Assembly (NCBI RefSeq): GCF_019455385.1 | Contig: NZ_JACOFR010000012.1 | Coordinates: forward strand, 148,235 to 212,234 | From: Bradyrhizobium sp. BR 10289 | GTDB lineage: Bacteria > Pseudomonadota > Alphaproteobacteria > Rhizobiales > Xanthobacteraceae | Length of the DNA: 64,000 nt | Direction of reading: 5' to 3' | Shown here: piece after piece, positions 33,804 to 42,616 of the stretch | How positions within the stretch are numbered: the stretch's first letter is position 1 | Layout of the letters: each line of letters begins with the position of its first letter | Program-made: the position numbers and the translations under genes | The notes under the pieces: model-generated | Databases searched by the model: none | Seen by the model: only the letters and a program-made list of their open reading frames with translations | Told to the model about the DNA's origin: nothing

Positions 33804-35894
33804 GTGCAGAGCCGCGCCGAAGCTGAAGCTGCGATCGCCGAAGCGCGCAAATCGCATGACCGGCTGCGCCAGGCTGTCGATCTCTTGCCGCAGGGCATCG
33901 TGATCCTCGATCCCGAGGGCCGCTACGTTCTCTGGAACAAGCAATACGCCTCGATCTACAGCAAGACCGCGGATCTGTTCGAAGAAGGCGCGCGCCTCGA
34001 AGACACGCTCCGTGTCGGCGTCGCCCGCGGCGATTATCCGGAGGCCGCCGGCCACGAGGAAGAATGGATCGCCCAGCGGCTGAAGAAGCTCTACGAGCCC
34101 GGCAAGCGCCACGAGCAGACGTTGTCGGACGGCCGCGTCATCCTGATCGAGGAGCGCCGCACCGACGACGGCGGCGTCGTGGGCCTGCGCGTCGACATCA
34201 CCGAATTGAAGCAGCGCGAGGCCTCGTTCCGCCTGCTGTTCGACGGCAATCCCGTGCCGATGATCGTCTGCGCGCTGGACGACGAGCGCATCATCGGTGT
34301 CAACGACGCCGCCATCGCCCATTATGGCTATAGCCGCGCCGAGTTCGAGCGGCTGAAGATCCGCTCGCTTCAGGCTTTCGACAGCGAGCCGCCGTGGACC
34401 GTCGACCGGACCGGCGAGGAGCAGGCCGGGCGTACCTGGAAGCACGTCAAGGCCGACGGGGCACTGATCGATCTGGCGATCTACTCTCGCGAGCTGACCT
34501 ATGACGAGCGGCCCGCGGTGTTGCTGGCATTGATGGACATCACCGAGCGCAAGCGCGCCGAGGCGCGGCTCGCCTTCATGGCCCAGCACGACGGGCTCAC
34601 CGGCCTGCCCAACCGCAATCTGCTGCGCCAGCAGGTCGACGAGATGCTGCTGCATACGCGGCGCAGCAGCGACAAGGTCGCGCTGCTGATGCTGGGGCTG
34701 GATAATTTCAAGTCGGTCAACGACACGCTGGGCCACGCCATCGGCGACAAGCTGCTGCGCGGCGTCGCCAAGCGCCTGCGTTCGACGCTGCGCGAGGAAG
34801 ACGCGCTGGCGCGGCTGAACTCCGACGAGTTCGCGATCGTGCAGAGCGGCCTGACGCGTCCAGAGGACGCGGTAATGCTGGCGAAACGCCTGCTCGAAGC
34901 CATCGCCGACCCTTATCTGCTCGACGGCCATTCCGTGGTGATCGGTGCCTCCATCGGTATCGCGATGGCGCCGGGCGACGGTGATGATTCCGAAAAGCTG
35001 CTGAAGAGCGCCGACATGGCGCTGTCGCGCGCCAAGCAGGACGCCCGCGGCACCTTCGCCTTCTTCGAGGCCGCGCTCGATGCCAAGGCGCAGAGCCGCC
35101 GCAAGATCGAGGTCGAGCTGCGCGACGCCATCCAGAACGACGTGCTGCGTCCCTATTACCAGCCGCTGATCGACCTCCAGAGCGGCCGCATCACCGGCTT
35201 CGAGGCGCTGGTGCGCTGGCCGCATGCCGAGCGCGGCATGGTCTCGCCGGCCGAATTCATTCCGGTTGCCGAAGACACCGGCCTGATCAATCCGCTCGGC
35301 GGCCTGATGCTGCGCCGGGCGTGCCTCGATGCCGTGACCTGGCCCGACGACGTTCGCGTCGCGGTCAATCTGTCGCCGCTCCAGTTCCGCAGCGGCAACC
35401 TGCTCTCGATCGTGACCGACGCGCTGAAACATTCCGGCCTGCCGCCGCGCCGGCTCGAGCTGGAGATCACCGAGACGCTGCTGCTCGAGAAGAGCGCGCA
35501 GGTGCTGGCGACGCTGCACGCGCTGCGCGCGCTCGGCGTGCGCATCTCGATGGACGATTTCGGCACCGGCTATTCCAGCCTCAGCTATTTGCGCAGCTTT
35601 CCGTTCGACAAGATCAAGATCGACCAGTCCTTCGTGCGCGATCTCGGCGCCAACCGCGAAGCCCAGGCGATCATCCGCTCCATCGTCAGCCTCGGCAAAG
35701 GCCTTGGCGTCACCATCACCGCCGAGGGCGTCGAGACCGAAGCCGAGCTCAGCTGCCTCCGCGCCGAGGGCTGCGACGAGGGCCAGGGCTTCCTGTTCAG
35801 CAAGGCGAGGCCGAACGCCGAGATCATCAGCCTTCTGGCCGCGCAGCGCGGCATCGACGGCGCGGACGAGGAAGACGCCGCGCTGGTGGCGTGA
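33804..35894 (+). CDS. PAS / degenerate GGDEF / EAL protein, likely cyclic-di-GMP phosphodiesterase
   Basis: About 696 residues from a GTG at 33804, with no membrane helix. Two PAS-type regions come first (LLPQGIVILDPEGRYVLWN; later LLFDGNPVPMIVCALDDERI). The GGDEF domain follows, but its active-site motif reads NSDEF (residues 339-343) and the preceding metal-site segment LMLGLDNFK is also altered, so cyclase activity is unlikely. The EAL domain is intact: E467 in FEALVRW, NLSPLQFRSG, ITETLL, DDFGTGYS at about 584, KIDQSFV and ITAEGVE. A sensor-controlled phosphodiesterase is the best reading. The true start is uncertain; the frame is open to 33435 and coding bias begins near 33730. Confidence 0.87.
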   Translation: MQSRAEAEAAIAEARKSHDRLRQAVDLLPQGIVILDPEGRYVLWNKQYASIYSKTADLFEEGARLEDTLRVGVARGDYPEAAGHEEEWIAQRLKKLYEPGKRHEQTLSDGRVILIEERRTDDGGVVGLRVDITELKQREASFRLLFDGNPVPMIVCALDDERIIGVNDAAIAHYGYSRAEFERLKIRSLQAFDSEPPWTVDRTGEEQAGRTWKHVKADGALIDLAIYSRELTYDERPAVLLALMDITERKRAEARLAFMAQHDGLTGLPNRNLLRQQVDEMLLHTRRSSDKVALLMLGLDNFKSVNDTLGHAIGDKLLRGVAKRLRSTLREEDALARLNSDEFAIVQSGLTRPEDAVMLAKRLLEAIADPYLLDGHSVVIGASIGIAMAPGDGDDSEKLLKSADMALSRAKQDARGTFAFFEAALDAKAQSRRKIEVELRDAIQNDVLRPYYQPLIDLQSGRITGFEALVRWPHAERGMVSPAEFIPVAEDTGLINPLGGLMLRRACLDAVTWPDDVRVAVNLSPLQFRSGNLLSIVTDALKHSGLPPRRLELEITETLLLEKSAQVLATLHALRALGVRISMDDFGTGYSSLSYLRSFPFDKIKIDQSFVRDLGANREAQAIIRSIVSLGKGLGVTITAEGVETEAELSCLRAEGCDEGQGFLFSKARPNAEIISLLAAQRGIDGADEEDAALVA

Positions 35895-35902
35895 GACCGC
35901 CC

Positions 35903-36043
35903 TTCACCTCTCCCCGCTTGCGGGGAGAGGTCGAATTCGATCGAAGATCGAATTCGGGTGAGGGGGTACAGGTCTCACGTTGAACTCCCGTGTGGAGAGA
36001 GGCCCCTCACCCCAACCCTCTCCCCGTAAGAACGGGGCGAGGG
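35903..36043. repeat. Palindromic intergenic repeat, family C
   Basis: The left hairpin CCTCTCCCCGCTTGCGGGGAGAGG is followed by GAATTCGATCGAAGATCGAATTC. The right end is CCCTCTCCCCGTAAGAACGGGG. Same family as 17740 and 21325, lying between converging genes. Confidence 0.87.
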
Positions 36044-36067
36044 AGCGCACCGCCGCTGGGCTGCCGT

Positions 36068-37222
36068 TCAGCGTCCCTCGGCAAGGATCCCCTTCCCCAC
36101 ATCCTCGTAATGCGTGTCGCGCGCCTGGATTTGCTGCGCGATGGCGTGCATGTCGCGGAACCGCCGCTCGAACGGATGCTTTCGGAACACCGCGGTGGCG
36201 CCCGCCATGTGATAGGCGGTGTCGACCACTTTGGCCGATTGATGAATGGTCCAGGTCGACGCGAGGCGAACCGCGCTGCGATGCGCGGCGCTGAACTCGC
36301 CGGTCGCAACCAGATCGCGCCACATCGCATGCGCGGTCGCATAGAGATAAGCGCGCGCTGCGCGAAGGTCGCCCTCGGTGCGCCCGATCAGGCCCTGGAC
36401 CGCCGCGTTATCGCGCATGCTGCTTGCCGCCAGCGACTGATGCTTTCCGCGTGATAGCGCAATCGCCGCGTCCAGCGTGGCGCGCGCGACGCCGAGCGAG
36501 ACCGCGGCAAAGCCGAGGCTGTAGGTTGAGCCGGTGCCGATCCTGTAGAGCGGCCCCTTCTCGACCAGCGCGGACGGCACGTCGCGGAACGCGGTGAAGC
36601 GCTCGGGGATGAAGAGGTCAGTGACCTCATACGAATCGGTGCCGGTGCCGGCGAGGCCGATGGCGTGCCACACATCGTGCATCACGGCGCTCGTGGCCGG
36701 GAACAGGATGGTGCGCACCTCCGCCGACCCGTCGGCATGTTTCCGCGGCGCGCCGTCGGGGCCGACGATGCGCACATGCGCCCCGAGCCAGCTCGCCTGC
36801 CGCGAGCCCGAGGCAAAGTCCCAGCGCGCGGTGACCCGATAGCCGTCCTCGACTCGACGCGCCTCATGCGCGATCGCACCCCAGGCGAGGATGCCGGGGG
36901 GTGCGTTGAAGATCTCGTGCGCCGTGTCGTGGTCGAGCCAGGCAGCGATCATCGCGCAGACGCTGCATTGGCCAAGGCACCAGGCCGTGGAGGCATCGGC
37001 CTTGGCGATCTCCTCCAGCATTTGCATGAAATGTTCCGGCGCGGCCTCGGCGCCGCCAAGGCTCTGCGGCAGCAGCGCGCGATACAGCCCGTTCTCGATC
37101 AGCGCGGTCACCACATCAGGCGTCAGCCGCCGCGTCCGCTCGATCTCGTCCGCCTCGCCCGCAATCAGCGGCGCGATGGCGCGAGCCCGCTCGACCAGGC
37201 CAACTCCGGGAGCTGCATTCAT
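36068..37222 (-). CDS. Acyl-CoA dehydrogenase-fold flavoprotein (HpaB/HsaA-like)
   Basis: A 384-residue protein of the acyl-CoA dehydrogenase superfamily. The N-terminal helical domain (PDVVTALIENGLYRALLPQ), middle beta domain (GYRVTARWDFASGSRQASW) and C-terminal helical domain (HMAGATAVFRKHPFERRFRD) are all present. The C-terminal part resembles the Acyl-CoA_dh_2 domain of flavin-dependent monooxygenases (HsaA, DszC/SfnB type) more than true acyl-CoA dehydrogenases. It may oxidise an aromatic or sulfur compound with reduced flavin from a separate reductase, which is not in the window. The ATG at 37222 is used. Confidence 0.85.
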   Translation of the reverse strand: MNAAPGVGLVERARAIAPLIAGEADEIERTRRLTPDVVTALIENGLYRALLPQSLGGAEAAPEHFMQMLEEIAKADASTAWCLGQCSVCAMIAAWLDHDTAHEIFNAPPGILAWGAIAHEARRVEDGYRVTARWDFASGSRQASWLGAHVRIVGPDGAPRKHADGSAEVRTILFPATSAVMHDVWHAIGLAGTGTDSYEVTDLFIPERFTAFRDVPSALVEKGPLYRIGTGSTYSLGFAAVSLGVARATLDAAIALSRGKHQSLAASSMRDNAAVQGLIGRTEGDLRAARAYLYATAHAMWRDLVATGEFSAAHRSAVRLASTWTIHQSAKVVDTAYHMAGATAVFRKHPFERRFRDMHAIAQQIQARDTHYEDVGKGILAEGR

Positions 37223-37321
37223 GCCAGCGTTTCCTCGCCCATTCTTGCCGTGAGCGGTAAGAGGCGCCGATGGTGGTCTATTTGGTGGGCGGGATCAAGG
37301 TGGAGGATATCGGGCGACGGA

Positions 37322-37771
37322 CTACAGCAACCGTTCCATGATGATTGTGCGTTCGTCACCATGATAGCTGTCGCGCACCGCGTTGAACCCGAGCCTTGCA
37401 TAGAACGTCTCGGCCGTGACCGACGACGGCACGGTCAACGCTGCAATGCTCTGCTCCCGCGCCGCCCGCTCGACCTCGGCCATCAGCAGCTTGCCGATCC
37501 CGCGTCCCTGAACATCGGGTGCCACGAAGACCGTGCGGACCACGTTTCCGTCAAGGCTCGCTGTTCCAACCACACGGCTGCCGAGCACGGCGACGAAGAC
37601 CGTGCGCTTCTCGATCAATTGGCGCACGGCGTCCGGGCTGAAGCTGCGCGCGACTCGTGCGATGATCTCGTCGGTATAGTCCTTCGCATTGGTTTCGCGC
37701 AGCGCCCGCAGGATGACGCCGCTGATGTCGCCGGCGTCGTCGCCGCGCGCCGGCCGGATCGTGCAGTCCAT
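37322..37771 (-). CDS. GNAT family N-acetyltransferase
   Basis: A 149-residue acetyltransferase. The acetyl-CoA loop is visible in VFVAPDVQGRGIGKLLMAEVE, preceded by the strand GTASLDGNVVRTVFV and followed by the terminal FYARLGFNAVRDSYH. The target is unknown. The start at 37771 has GGAG six bases ahead; the frame is open for 92 more codons to 38047, but these do not look like protein. Confidence 0.88.
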   Translation of the reverse strand: MDCTIRPARGDDAGDISGVILRALRETNAKDYTDEIIARVARSFSPDAVRQLIEKRTVFVAVLGSRVVGTASLDGNVVRTVFVAPDVQGRGIGKLLMAEVERAAREQSIAALTVPSSVTAETFYARLGFNAVRDSYHGDERTIIMERLL

Positions 37772-38316
37772 GGACCGCTCCAGTGAAGCCATGAAGCCGG
37801 CGCCGCGGGCCCGGCCATCGCACTTGATGCGACCGTCTATAGCATATTGGCACGAAGCGGCGCTACGGCATCGGCGCACGCTCACCCGTTCGGCAGCCAC
37901 CAGCCGTGGATCGCGGCGACGAGGCAGGCTGCGAGGCAGATGGCCCGGTGGCCCATTTCCATCGAGTAATGGCCCGGTTGCGTGTCCCTCTGAAAGACCT
38001 GCCGATGCTTTCCGGCCGATCAGGCCGCGCAATTTCATCACCGTCACCCTGAGGTGCTCGCCTCTTCGGCGAGCCTCGAAGGGCGACGGCCCGGCTTGCT
38101 GCTCGGCCGATTCATCCTTCGAGGCTCACACTGCTATGCAGTGTGAGCGCCTCAGGATGACGGGGGTGAGAGACTGAGTGATGTGAAAACGAAGTCTTCA
38201 GCGGAATGTCTTTGCGTTGGCCTGTCTTATGTTCATGGCATCTACCTCCGCATCGTGATGGCCAGCCCGCACGTCTTGATCTACCATCCGGTCGACCCGT
38301 TTACGGAGCCACCCGA
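37772..38316. other. Long intergenic region with a palindromic repeat
   Basis: About 545 bases between the divergent GNAT and racemase genes. The centre holds the family A repeat at 38041-38163. The remainder has no convincing gene; a 25-codon hydrophobic reading frame on the minus strand near 37900-37970 lacks a ribosome site. Confidence 0.45.
38041..38163. repeat. Palindromic intergenic repeat, family A
   Basis: CCGTCACCCTGAGG at the left is inverted against CCTCAGGATGACGG at the right. The inside carries CCTCGAAGGGCGACGG and an 11-base perfect hairpin, GCTCACACTGC-TAT-GCAGTGTGAGC, at 38124-38148. Same family as 4573-4709. Confidence 0.87.
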
Positions 38317-39006
38317 ATGCAAACCATCGGCCTGATCGGCGGCATGAGCTGGGAGAGCACCGCGCTCTATTACAAGCTCATCAACGAACGCGTCCGCGAC
38401 CGCATGGGCCAGCTGCATTCGGCCCCGCTGCTGATGTACTCCTACGATTTCCAGGGCATCAAGGAGCTGCAATATGCCGGCCGCTGGGACGAGGCGGCGG
38501 CGAGCCTCGCCGAGGTCGGGCAGCGGCTCGAAAGCGCCGGCGCGCGTGCGATCGTGCTCTGCACCAACACGATGCACAAGCTTGCGGCCGAGATCACGGC
38601 GAAGCTGACTGTTCCCTTCATCCACATCGGCGACGCAACGGCGCAGCGCATTCGCGCGAAAGGCTACCGGCGGGTCGGGCTGCTCGGCACCAAATTCACG
38701 ATGGAAGAAGATTTCTACATCGACCGCCTGCGCGCCCATGATCTCGACGTCCTGGTGCCTCCCGCGGATGCCCGCACCGAGGTGAACCGCATCATCTACG
38801 ACGAGCTGTGCCTCGGCAACGTCACCGCGCCCTCGCGCCGCCGCTATCAGGAGGTGATGGCCGCGCTCGTTGCCGCGGGCGCGGAGTGCATCATCCTCGG
38901 CTGCACCGAGATCACGATGCTGGTCGGTGCGGGTGATACGTCGGTCGAGACCTTCGACACGACGGCGATCCACGCGGAGACCGCGGCCGATTTCGCGATC
39001 GGGTGA
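38317..39006 (+). CDS. Aspartate/glutamate racemase family protein
   Basis: A 229-residue cofactor-free racemase of the RacX/YgeA type. Both catalytic cysteines are present: Cys82 in IVLCTNTMHK and Cys196 in IILGCTEI. The N-terminal IGLIGGMSWEST is the family start. It would interconvert L- and D-forms of aspartate or other amino acids, giving D-amino acids for cell wall or signalling. A GGAG site precedes the ATG at 38317. Confidence 0.92.
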   Translation: MQTIGLIGGMSWESTALYYKLINERVRDRMGQLHSAPLLMYSYDFQGIKELQYAGRWDEAAASLAEVGQRLESAGARAIVLCTNTMHKLAAEITAKLTVPFIHIGDATAQRIRAKGYRRVGLLGTKFTMEEDFYIDRLRAHDLDVLVPPADARTEVNRIIYDELCLGNVTAPSRRRYQEVMAALVAAGAECIILGCTEITMLVGAGDTSVETFDTTAIHAETAADFAIG

Positions 39007-39019
39007 TGCGATCTCACTG

Positions 39020-39313
39020 TCAGACGTCCTGCATCGGCAGCAATTCCAGCTTCGCGGCCGATTTTTCCAGCAGCCGCGCGTGAGCTGCCCGCCGCGGATC
39101 GTTCCGGTAGGTTTGAAAATCCGCCTCGGAGGCAAAGCTGACGATGTGCATTTCCACGGTGCCGTCCGGATTGCGAAGACGCCGATCGAGACGCCCGTTG
39201 AATTCCGGCAACAGCGGCAGGACGGCGTCCTCATAGGCGCGAAAGTCCGCGATGCCTTCAGGGGGTATGCGGGCGATCAGCACAAAGGTAACCGAGTTGG
39301 CTCGATGAGACAT
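39020..39313 (-). CDS. Small dimeric alpha/beta-barrel protein (DUF1330-like)
   Basis: A 97-residue cytosolic protein. The pattern VTFVLIARIPPEGIADFRAYE, then GTVEMHIVSFASEADFQTYRNDP and AHARLLEKSA, suggests a ferredoxin-like dimeric barrel such as DUF1330 or ABM monooxygenase-like proteins. No catalytic residue can be named. The start at 39313 (MSHRANS) is preferred over 39391. It converges on the racemase gene with a 13-base gap. Confidence 0.75.
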   Translation of the reverse strand: MSHRANSVTFVLIARIPPEGIADFRAYEDAVLPLLPEFNGRLDRRLRNPDGTVEMHIVSFASEADFQTYRNDPRRAAHARLLEKSAAKLELLPMQDV

Positions 39314-39407
39314 GGGCGCCTGCGTCGTACCCGCGTTCGCGAAGTGAAGACTCCCGGCGCGAAAGTGTGGGGGGCGTGCCTGCTCGCCCAAGGAAGTGCT
39401 GAGTGTA

Positions 39408-39640
39408 TCAGGGCGAAGCCGCCCTGCAATCGGCTTCGCCCTTGTCGAAAGATTTCGATCGGCCCGTTTGAACCGCGGCCGCCGCCTTGCGGATGACGTC
39501 GATCACGACGCTGGGTTGGGGACAACATCGTGACATGGCTGCTGTCGGTCTCGACCGTGGTCGCATTCATGCGTCTCGAAAGAAAACGCTGAAGGTCGGG
39601 ATACACGGTCTGGTGCTTCCGGGCGAGGAGGGCGTTTTGT
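39408..39640 (-). pseudogene. Decayed C-terminal part of an alpha/beta hydrolase
   Basis: On the minus strand, codons from about 39640 give an alpha/beta-hydrolase C-terminus: QTVYPDLQRFLSRRM and then TVETDSSHVTMLSPTQ, where the SSHV His would be the catalytic one. The frame then breaks near 39505 and, one base shifted, continues VVIDVIRKAAAAVQ to a TGA at 39408. Going upstream, a stop appears in frame near 39670 and the rest of the hydrolase is absent. This matches the last 80 or so residues of the EstC/YdaP-type hydrolases, whose core would be about 200 residues more. A remnant with one frameshift and a lost 5' part is the simplest reading. Confidence 0.65.
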
Positions 39641-39841
39641 TGGTGGTGCGCGGCGCGGATGGTGGCCTATCCACAAACTGTTCCAACCGCAATCTTCCAA
39701 AATATTGATGGCTCGCCATGTCGGCACGGACTGGCCCCGATCGTCCTTGGTTGGAGACTTCCGGGACGTGCCGTGGATGGCTCGGACACCGGAAGCGCCG
39801 TCGTCACCCCTGATTGCCAAAATCAAACTGGAGCAATGCCC

Positions 39842-40255
39842 ATGAGGATCACCGTCGAAACCAGCGTCGCAGCCCCCATCGACCGGGTCTGGCGCGCCTA
39901 TACGACGCCTGCCGACATCGTGAAGTGGAATGCTGCGTCCGACGACTGGCATACGACCAAGGCGACGGTCGACCTCAGGGAAGGCGGTGCATTCTCGTCG
40001 CGCATGGAAGCCAAGGACGGCAGCATGGGTTTTGACTTCGCCGGCACCTACACCACCATCGTCGAGCACAAGCTGATCGAATACGCGTTCGGCGATCGCA
40101 GGGCCGAGGTCGAGTTCGTGCCCGATCCGAACGGCGTCGTCGTCCGCGTCGTCTTCGACGGCGAGACGACGCATTCGGTCGAGCAGCAGCAAGCCGGCTG
40201 GCAGGCGATCCTCGACAATTTCAAGCGCTACGTCGAGACGCAACAGAAGCTGTGA
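39842..40255 (+). CDS. SRPBCC/AHSA1 domain protein
   Basis: A 137-residue cytosolic protein of the START-like AHSA1 group (ITVETSVAAPIDRVWRAYTTP, IVKWNAASDDWHTT, and the final helix WQAILDNFKRYVET). Such proteins have a ligand-binding cavity and occur in stress and polyketide contexts, but a specific role is not known here. The start at 39842 follows GGAG by eight bases; an ATG two codons earlier sits too close to it. Confidence 0.85.
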   Translation: MRITVETSVAAPIDRVWRAYTTPADIVKWNAASDDWHTTKATVDLREGGAFSSRMEAKDGSMGFDFAGTYTTIVEHKLIEYAFGDRRAEVEFVPDPNGVVVRVVFDGETTHSVEQQQAGWQAILDNFKRYVETQQKL

Positions 40256-40276
40256 TCAATCGACGGTGGGAGCGGC

Positions 40277-40363
40277 CGTAGCCCGGATGGAGCGCAGCGT
40301 GATCCGGGGCCATGCGCTTGTGGGAGGAATCCCGGATTGCGCTGCGCTCCATCCGGGGCTACG
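40277..40363. repeat. Palindromic intergenic repeat, family D (GTAGCCCGGATGGAGCG type)
   Basis: CGTAGCCCGGATGGAGCGCA is inverted against the right end GCGCTCCATCCGGGGCTACG. The arms enclose GATCCGGGGC and ATCCCGGATT. Only one copy was found in the window. Confidence 0.85.
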
Positions 40364-40556
40364 CAGGGGACACCTCAATTGGTGCGGCGTGCAGGGCTGG
40401 ACGCCTCAACCGCACACCCTGCGATGATGCCACCATACCCCTGTATTGCCCGACGTGTCAACCTATTTTTCGTAAAATCGGAAAAGACCGGTGCCGCCAG
40501 GGAGGCGGCTACTGTGCATGGGGTTGTTTTTGCGTTTTTGGTTTGAGCCACAAACT

Positions 40557-40643
40557 CGTCATGCCCGGGCTTGTCCCGGGCATCCACGTTCTTGATGCGG
40601 AAGGAAAGGTCGTGGATGGCCGGGACAAGCCCGGCCATGACGG
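40557..40643. repeat. Palindromic intergenic repeat, family E (TCATGCCCGGGCTTG type)
   Basis: CGTCATGCCCGGGCTTGTCC pairs with GGACAAGCCCGGCCATGACG at the other end, with inner GGGCATCCACG and CGTGGATGGCC. It lies after the lepA stop and may act as a terminator. Related copies are at 60755 and 62704. Confidence 0.87.
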
Positions 40644-40690
40644 TGTGGAGATGATTGCGGGAGAGGTTGCGGTCGTCTGCGACGCCCGCC

Positions 40691-42502
40691 TCAGCTATCC
40701 ACCTTCAGCGCGGCAATGAAGGCTTCCTGCGGGATGTCGACCTTGCCGAACTGCCGCATCTTCTTCTTGCCTTCCTTCTGCTTCTCCAGAAGCTTGCGTT
40801 TGCGCGTGATGTCGCCGCCATAGCATTTTGCGGTGACGTCCTTGCGCAGCGCGCGCACCGTCTCGCGCGCGATCACCTTGCCGCCGATCGCCGCCTGGAT
40901 CGGGATCTGGAACATGTGCGGCGGGATCAGCTCCTTCATCTTCTCGACCATGGCGCGGCCGCGCCCCTCGGCGCGGGTGCGATGGACAAGCATCGAGAGC
41001 GCATCGACCGGCTCGGCATTGACCAGGATCTGCATCTTGACGAGATCGGCGGGCTTGTAGTCGGTGAGATGATAGTCGAACGAGGCGTAGCCCTTGGAGA
41101 CCGACTTGAGGCGGTCGTAGAAGTCGAACACGACTTCGTTCAGCGGCAGGTCGTATTTCACCATCGCGCGCGAGCCGACATAGGTCAGCTCCTTCTGCGA
41201 GCCGCGGCGATCCTGGCAGAGCTTCAGCACACTGCCGAGATATTCGTCTGGCGTGAGGATCGTGGCCTCGATCCAGGGCTCGTCGATCTCGGCGATCTTG
41301 ACCACGTCCGGCATGTCGACGGGATTGTGGATCTCGAGCTCGGTGCCATCGGTGAGCTTCATCTTGTAGATGACGCTCGGCGCGGTCGCGATCAAATTGA
41401 GGTCGAACTCGCGCGACAGCCGCTCCTGGATGATTTCGAGGTGCAAGAGACCGAGGAAGCCGCAGCGGAAGCCGAAGCCGAGCGCGGCCGAGGTTTCCAT
41501 CTCGAAGGAGAAGCTGGCATCGTTGAGGCGCAGCTTGCCCATCGCGGCGCGCAGCGTTTCGAAGTCGTCGGCGTCGACCGGGAACAGGCCGCAGAACACC
41601 ACGGGGATCGCCGGCTTAAAGCCGGGCAGCATGTCGGCGACCGGCTTCCGGTCGTCGGTGATGGTGTCGCCGACGCGGGTGTCGGCGACTTCCTTGATCG
41701 CGGCGGTGATGAAGCCGATCTCGCCGGGGCCGAGCTCGTCGACCTGCTGCATCTTCGGCGTGAAGAAGCCGACGCGCTCGACGTCGTAGGCCGCGCCCGT
41801 GCCCATCATGCGGACGCGCTGGCCCTTCTTCATCGTACCGTCGACGATGCGCACCAGCACGACGACGCCGAGATAGACGTCGTACCAGCTGTCGACCAGC
41901 AGCGCCTTCAGCGTCGCATCGCGGTCGCCCTTCGGCGGCGGCAGGCGGGTGACGATGGCCTCCAGCACGTCGGGGACGCCGAGGCCGGTCTTGGCCGAGA
42001 TCATCACCGCGTCGGAGGCGTCGATGCCGATGACGTCCTCGATCTGCTGCTTGATCTTCTCGGGCTCGGCCGCGGGAAGGTCGACCTTGTTGAGGACCGG
42101 GACGATCTCGTGATTGTTGTCGAGCGCCTGGTAGACGTTGGCGAGCGTCTGCGCCTCGACGCCCTGGCTGGCGTCGACCACCAGCAGGGAACCTTCGCAC
42201 GCCGCCAGCGACCGCGAGACTTCGTAGGCGAAGTCGACATGGCCCGGCGTGTCCATCAGGTTGAAGATGTAGTCCTTGCCGTCCTTGGCGCGGTAGTGGA
42301 GGCGCACCGTCTGCGCCTTGATGGTGATGCCGCGCTCGCGCTCGATGTCCATGGAATCGAGCACCTGCTCCTTGCCCGCCATTTCGCGGTCGGAGAGGCC
42401 GCCGGTCATCTGGATCAGACGGTCGGCCAGCGTCGATTTGCCATGGTCGATATGGGCGACGATGGAGAAATTGCGGATGTTGGAAATGGGGACGGTCGTC
42501 AT
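40691..42502 (-). CDS. lepA: Translation factor LepA (EF4)
   Basis: A 603-residue ribosomal GTPase of the LepA/EF4 family. G1 is AHIDHGKST (residues 16-24), G3 is DTPGHVDF and G4 is NKVDLP. The EF-G-like domains and the LepA-specific C-terminal domain (KDVTAKCYGGDITRKRKLLEKQKEGKKKM) follow. It acts on stalled or mis-translocated ribosomes, especially under ionic or acid stress. The start at 42502 (MTTVPIS) gives the usual length; 13 open codons upstream are ignored. Confidence 0.97.
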   Translation of the reverse strand: MTTVPISNIRNFSIVAHIDHGKSTLADRLIQMTGGLSDREMAGKEQVLDSMDIERERGITIKAQTVRLHYRAKDGKDYIFNLMDTPGHVDFAYEVSRSLAACEGSLLVVDASQGVEAQTLANVYQALDNNHEIVPVLNKVDLPAAEPEKIKQQIEDVIGIDASDAVMISAKTGLGVPDVLEAIVTRLPPPKGDRDATLKALLVDSWYDVYLGVVVLVRIVDGTMKKGQRVRMMGTGAAYDVERVGFFTPKMQQVDELGPGEIGFITAAIKEVADTRVGDTITDDRKPVADMLPGFKPAIPVVFCGLFPVDADDFETLRAAMGKLRLNDASFSFEMETSAALGFGFRCGFLGLLHLEIIQERLSREFDLNLIATAPSVIYKMKLTDGTELEIHNPVDMPDVVKIAEIDEPWIEATILTPDEYLGSVLKLCQDRRGSQKELTYVGSRAMVKYDLPLNEVVFDFYDRLKSVSKGYASFDYHLTDYKPADLVKMQILVNAEPVDALSMLVHRTRAEGRGRAMVEKMKELIPPHMFQIPIQAAIGGKVIARETVRALRKDVTAKCYGGDITRKRKLLEKQKEGKKKMRQFGKVDIPQEAFIAALKVDS

Positions 42503-42616
42503 GGGCGCGGGATACCACTCACATCCCCGTGCGGCAACCATATTGCTTTATTTTCAGGGCCTTTCTTCACGCCAAGCTGATTCCACGCCGGCCCAAAACG
42601 CGCTAGCAAACGGCCC

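Noticed and set aside
37900..37970. A 25-codon hydrophobic frame on the minus strand (MEMGHRAICLAAC...)
   Set aside because: It has no ribosome site and no context; such frames are expected by chance in this composition.
39487..39708. A plus-strand frame of about 73 codons in the hydrolase-remnant region
   Set aside because: The minus-strand hydrolase reading explains the sequence better, and this frame has no ribosome site.
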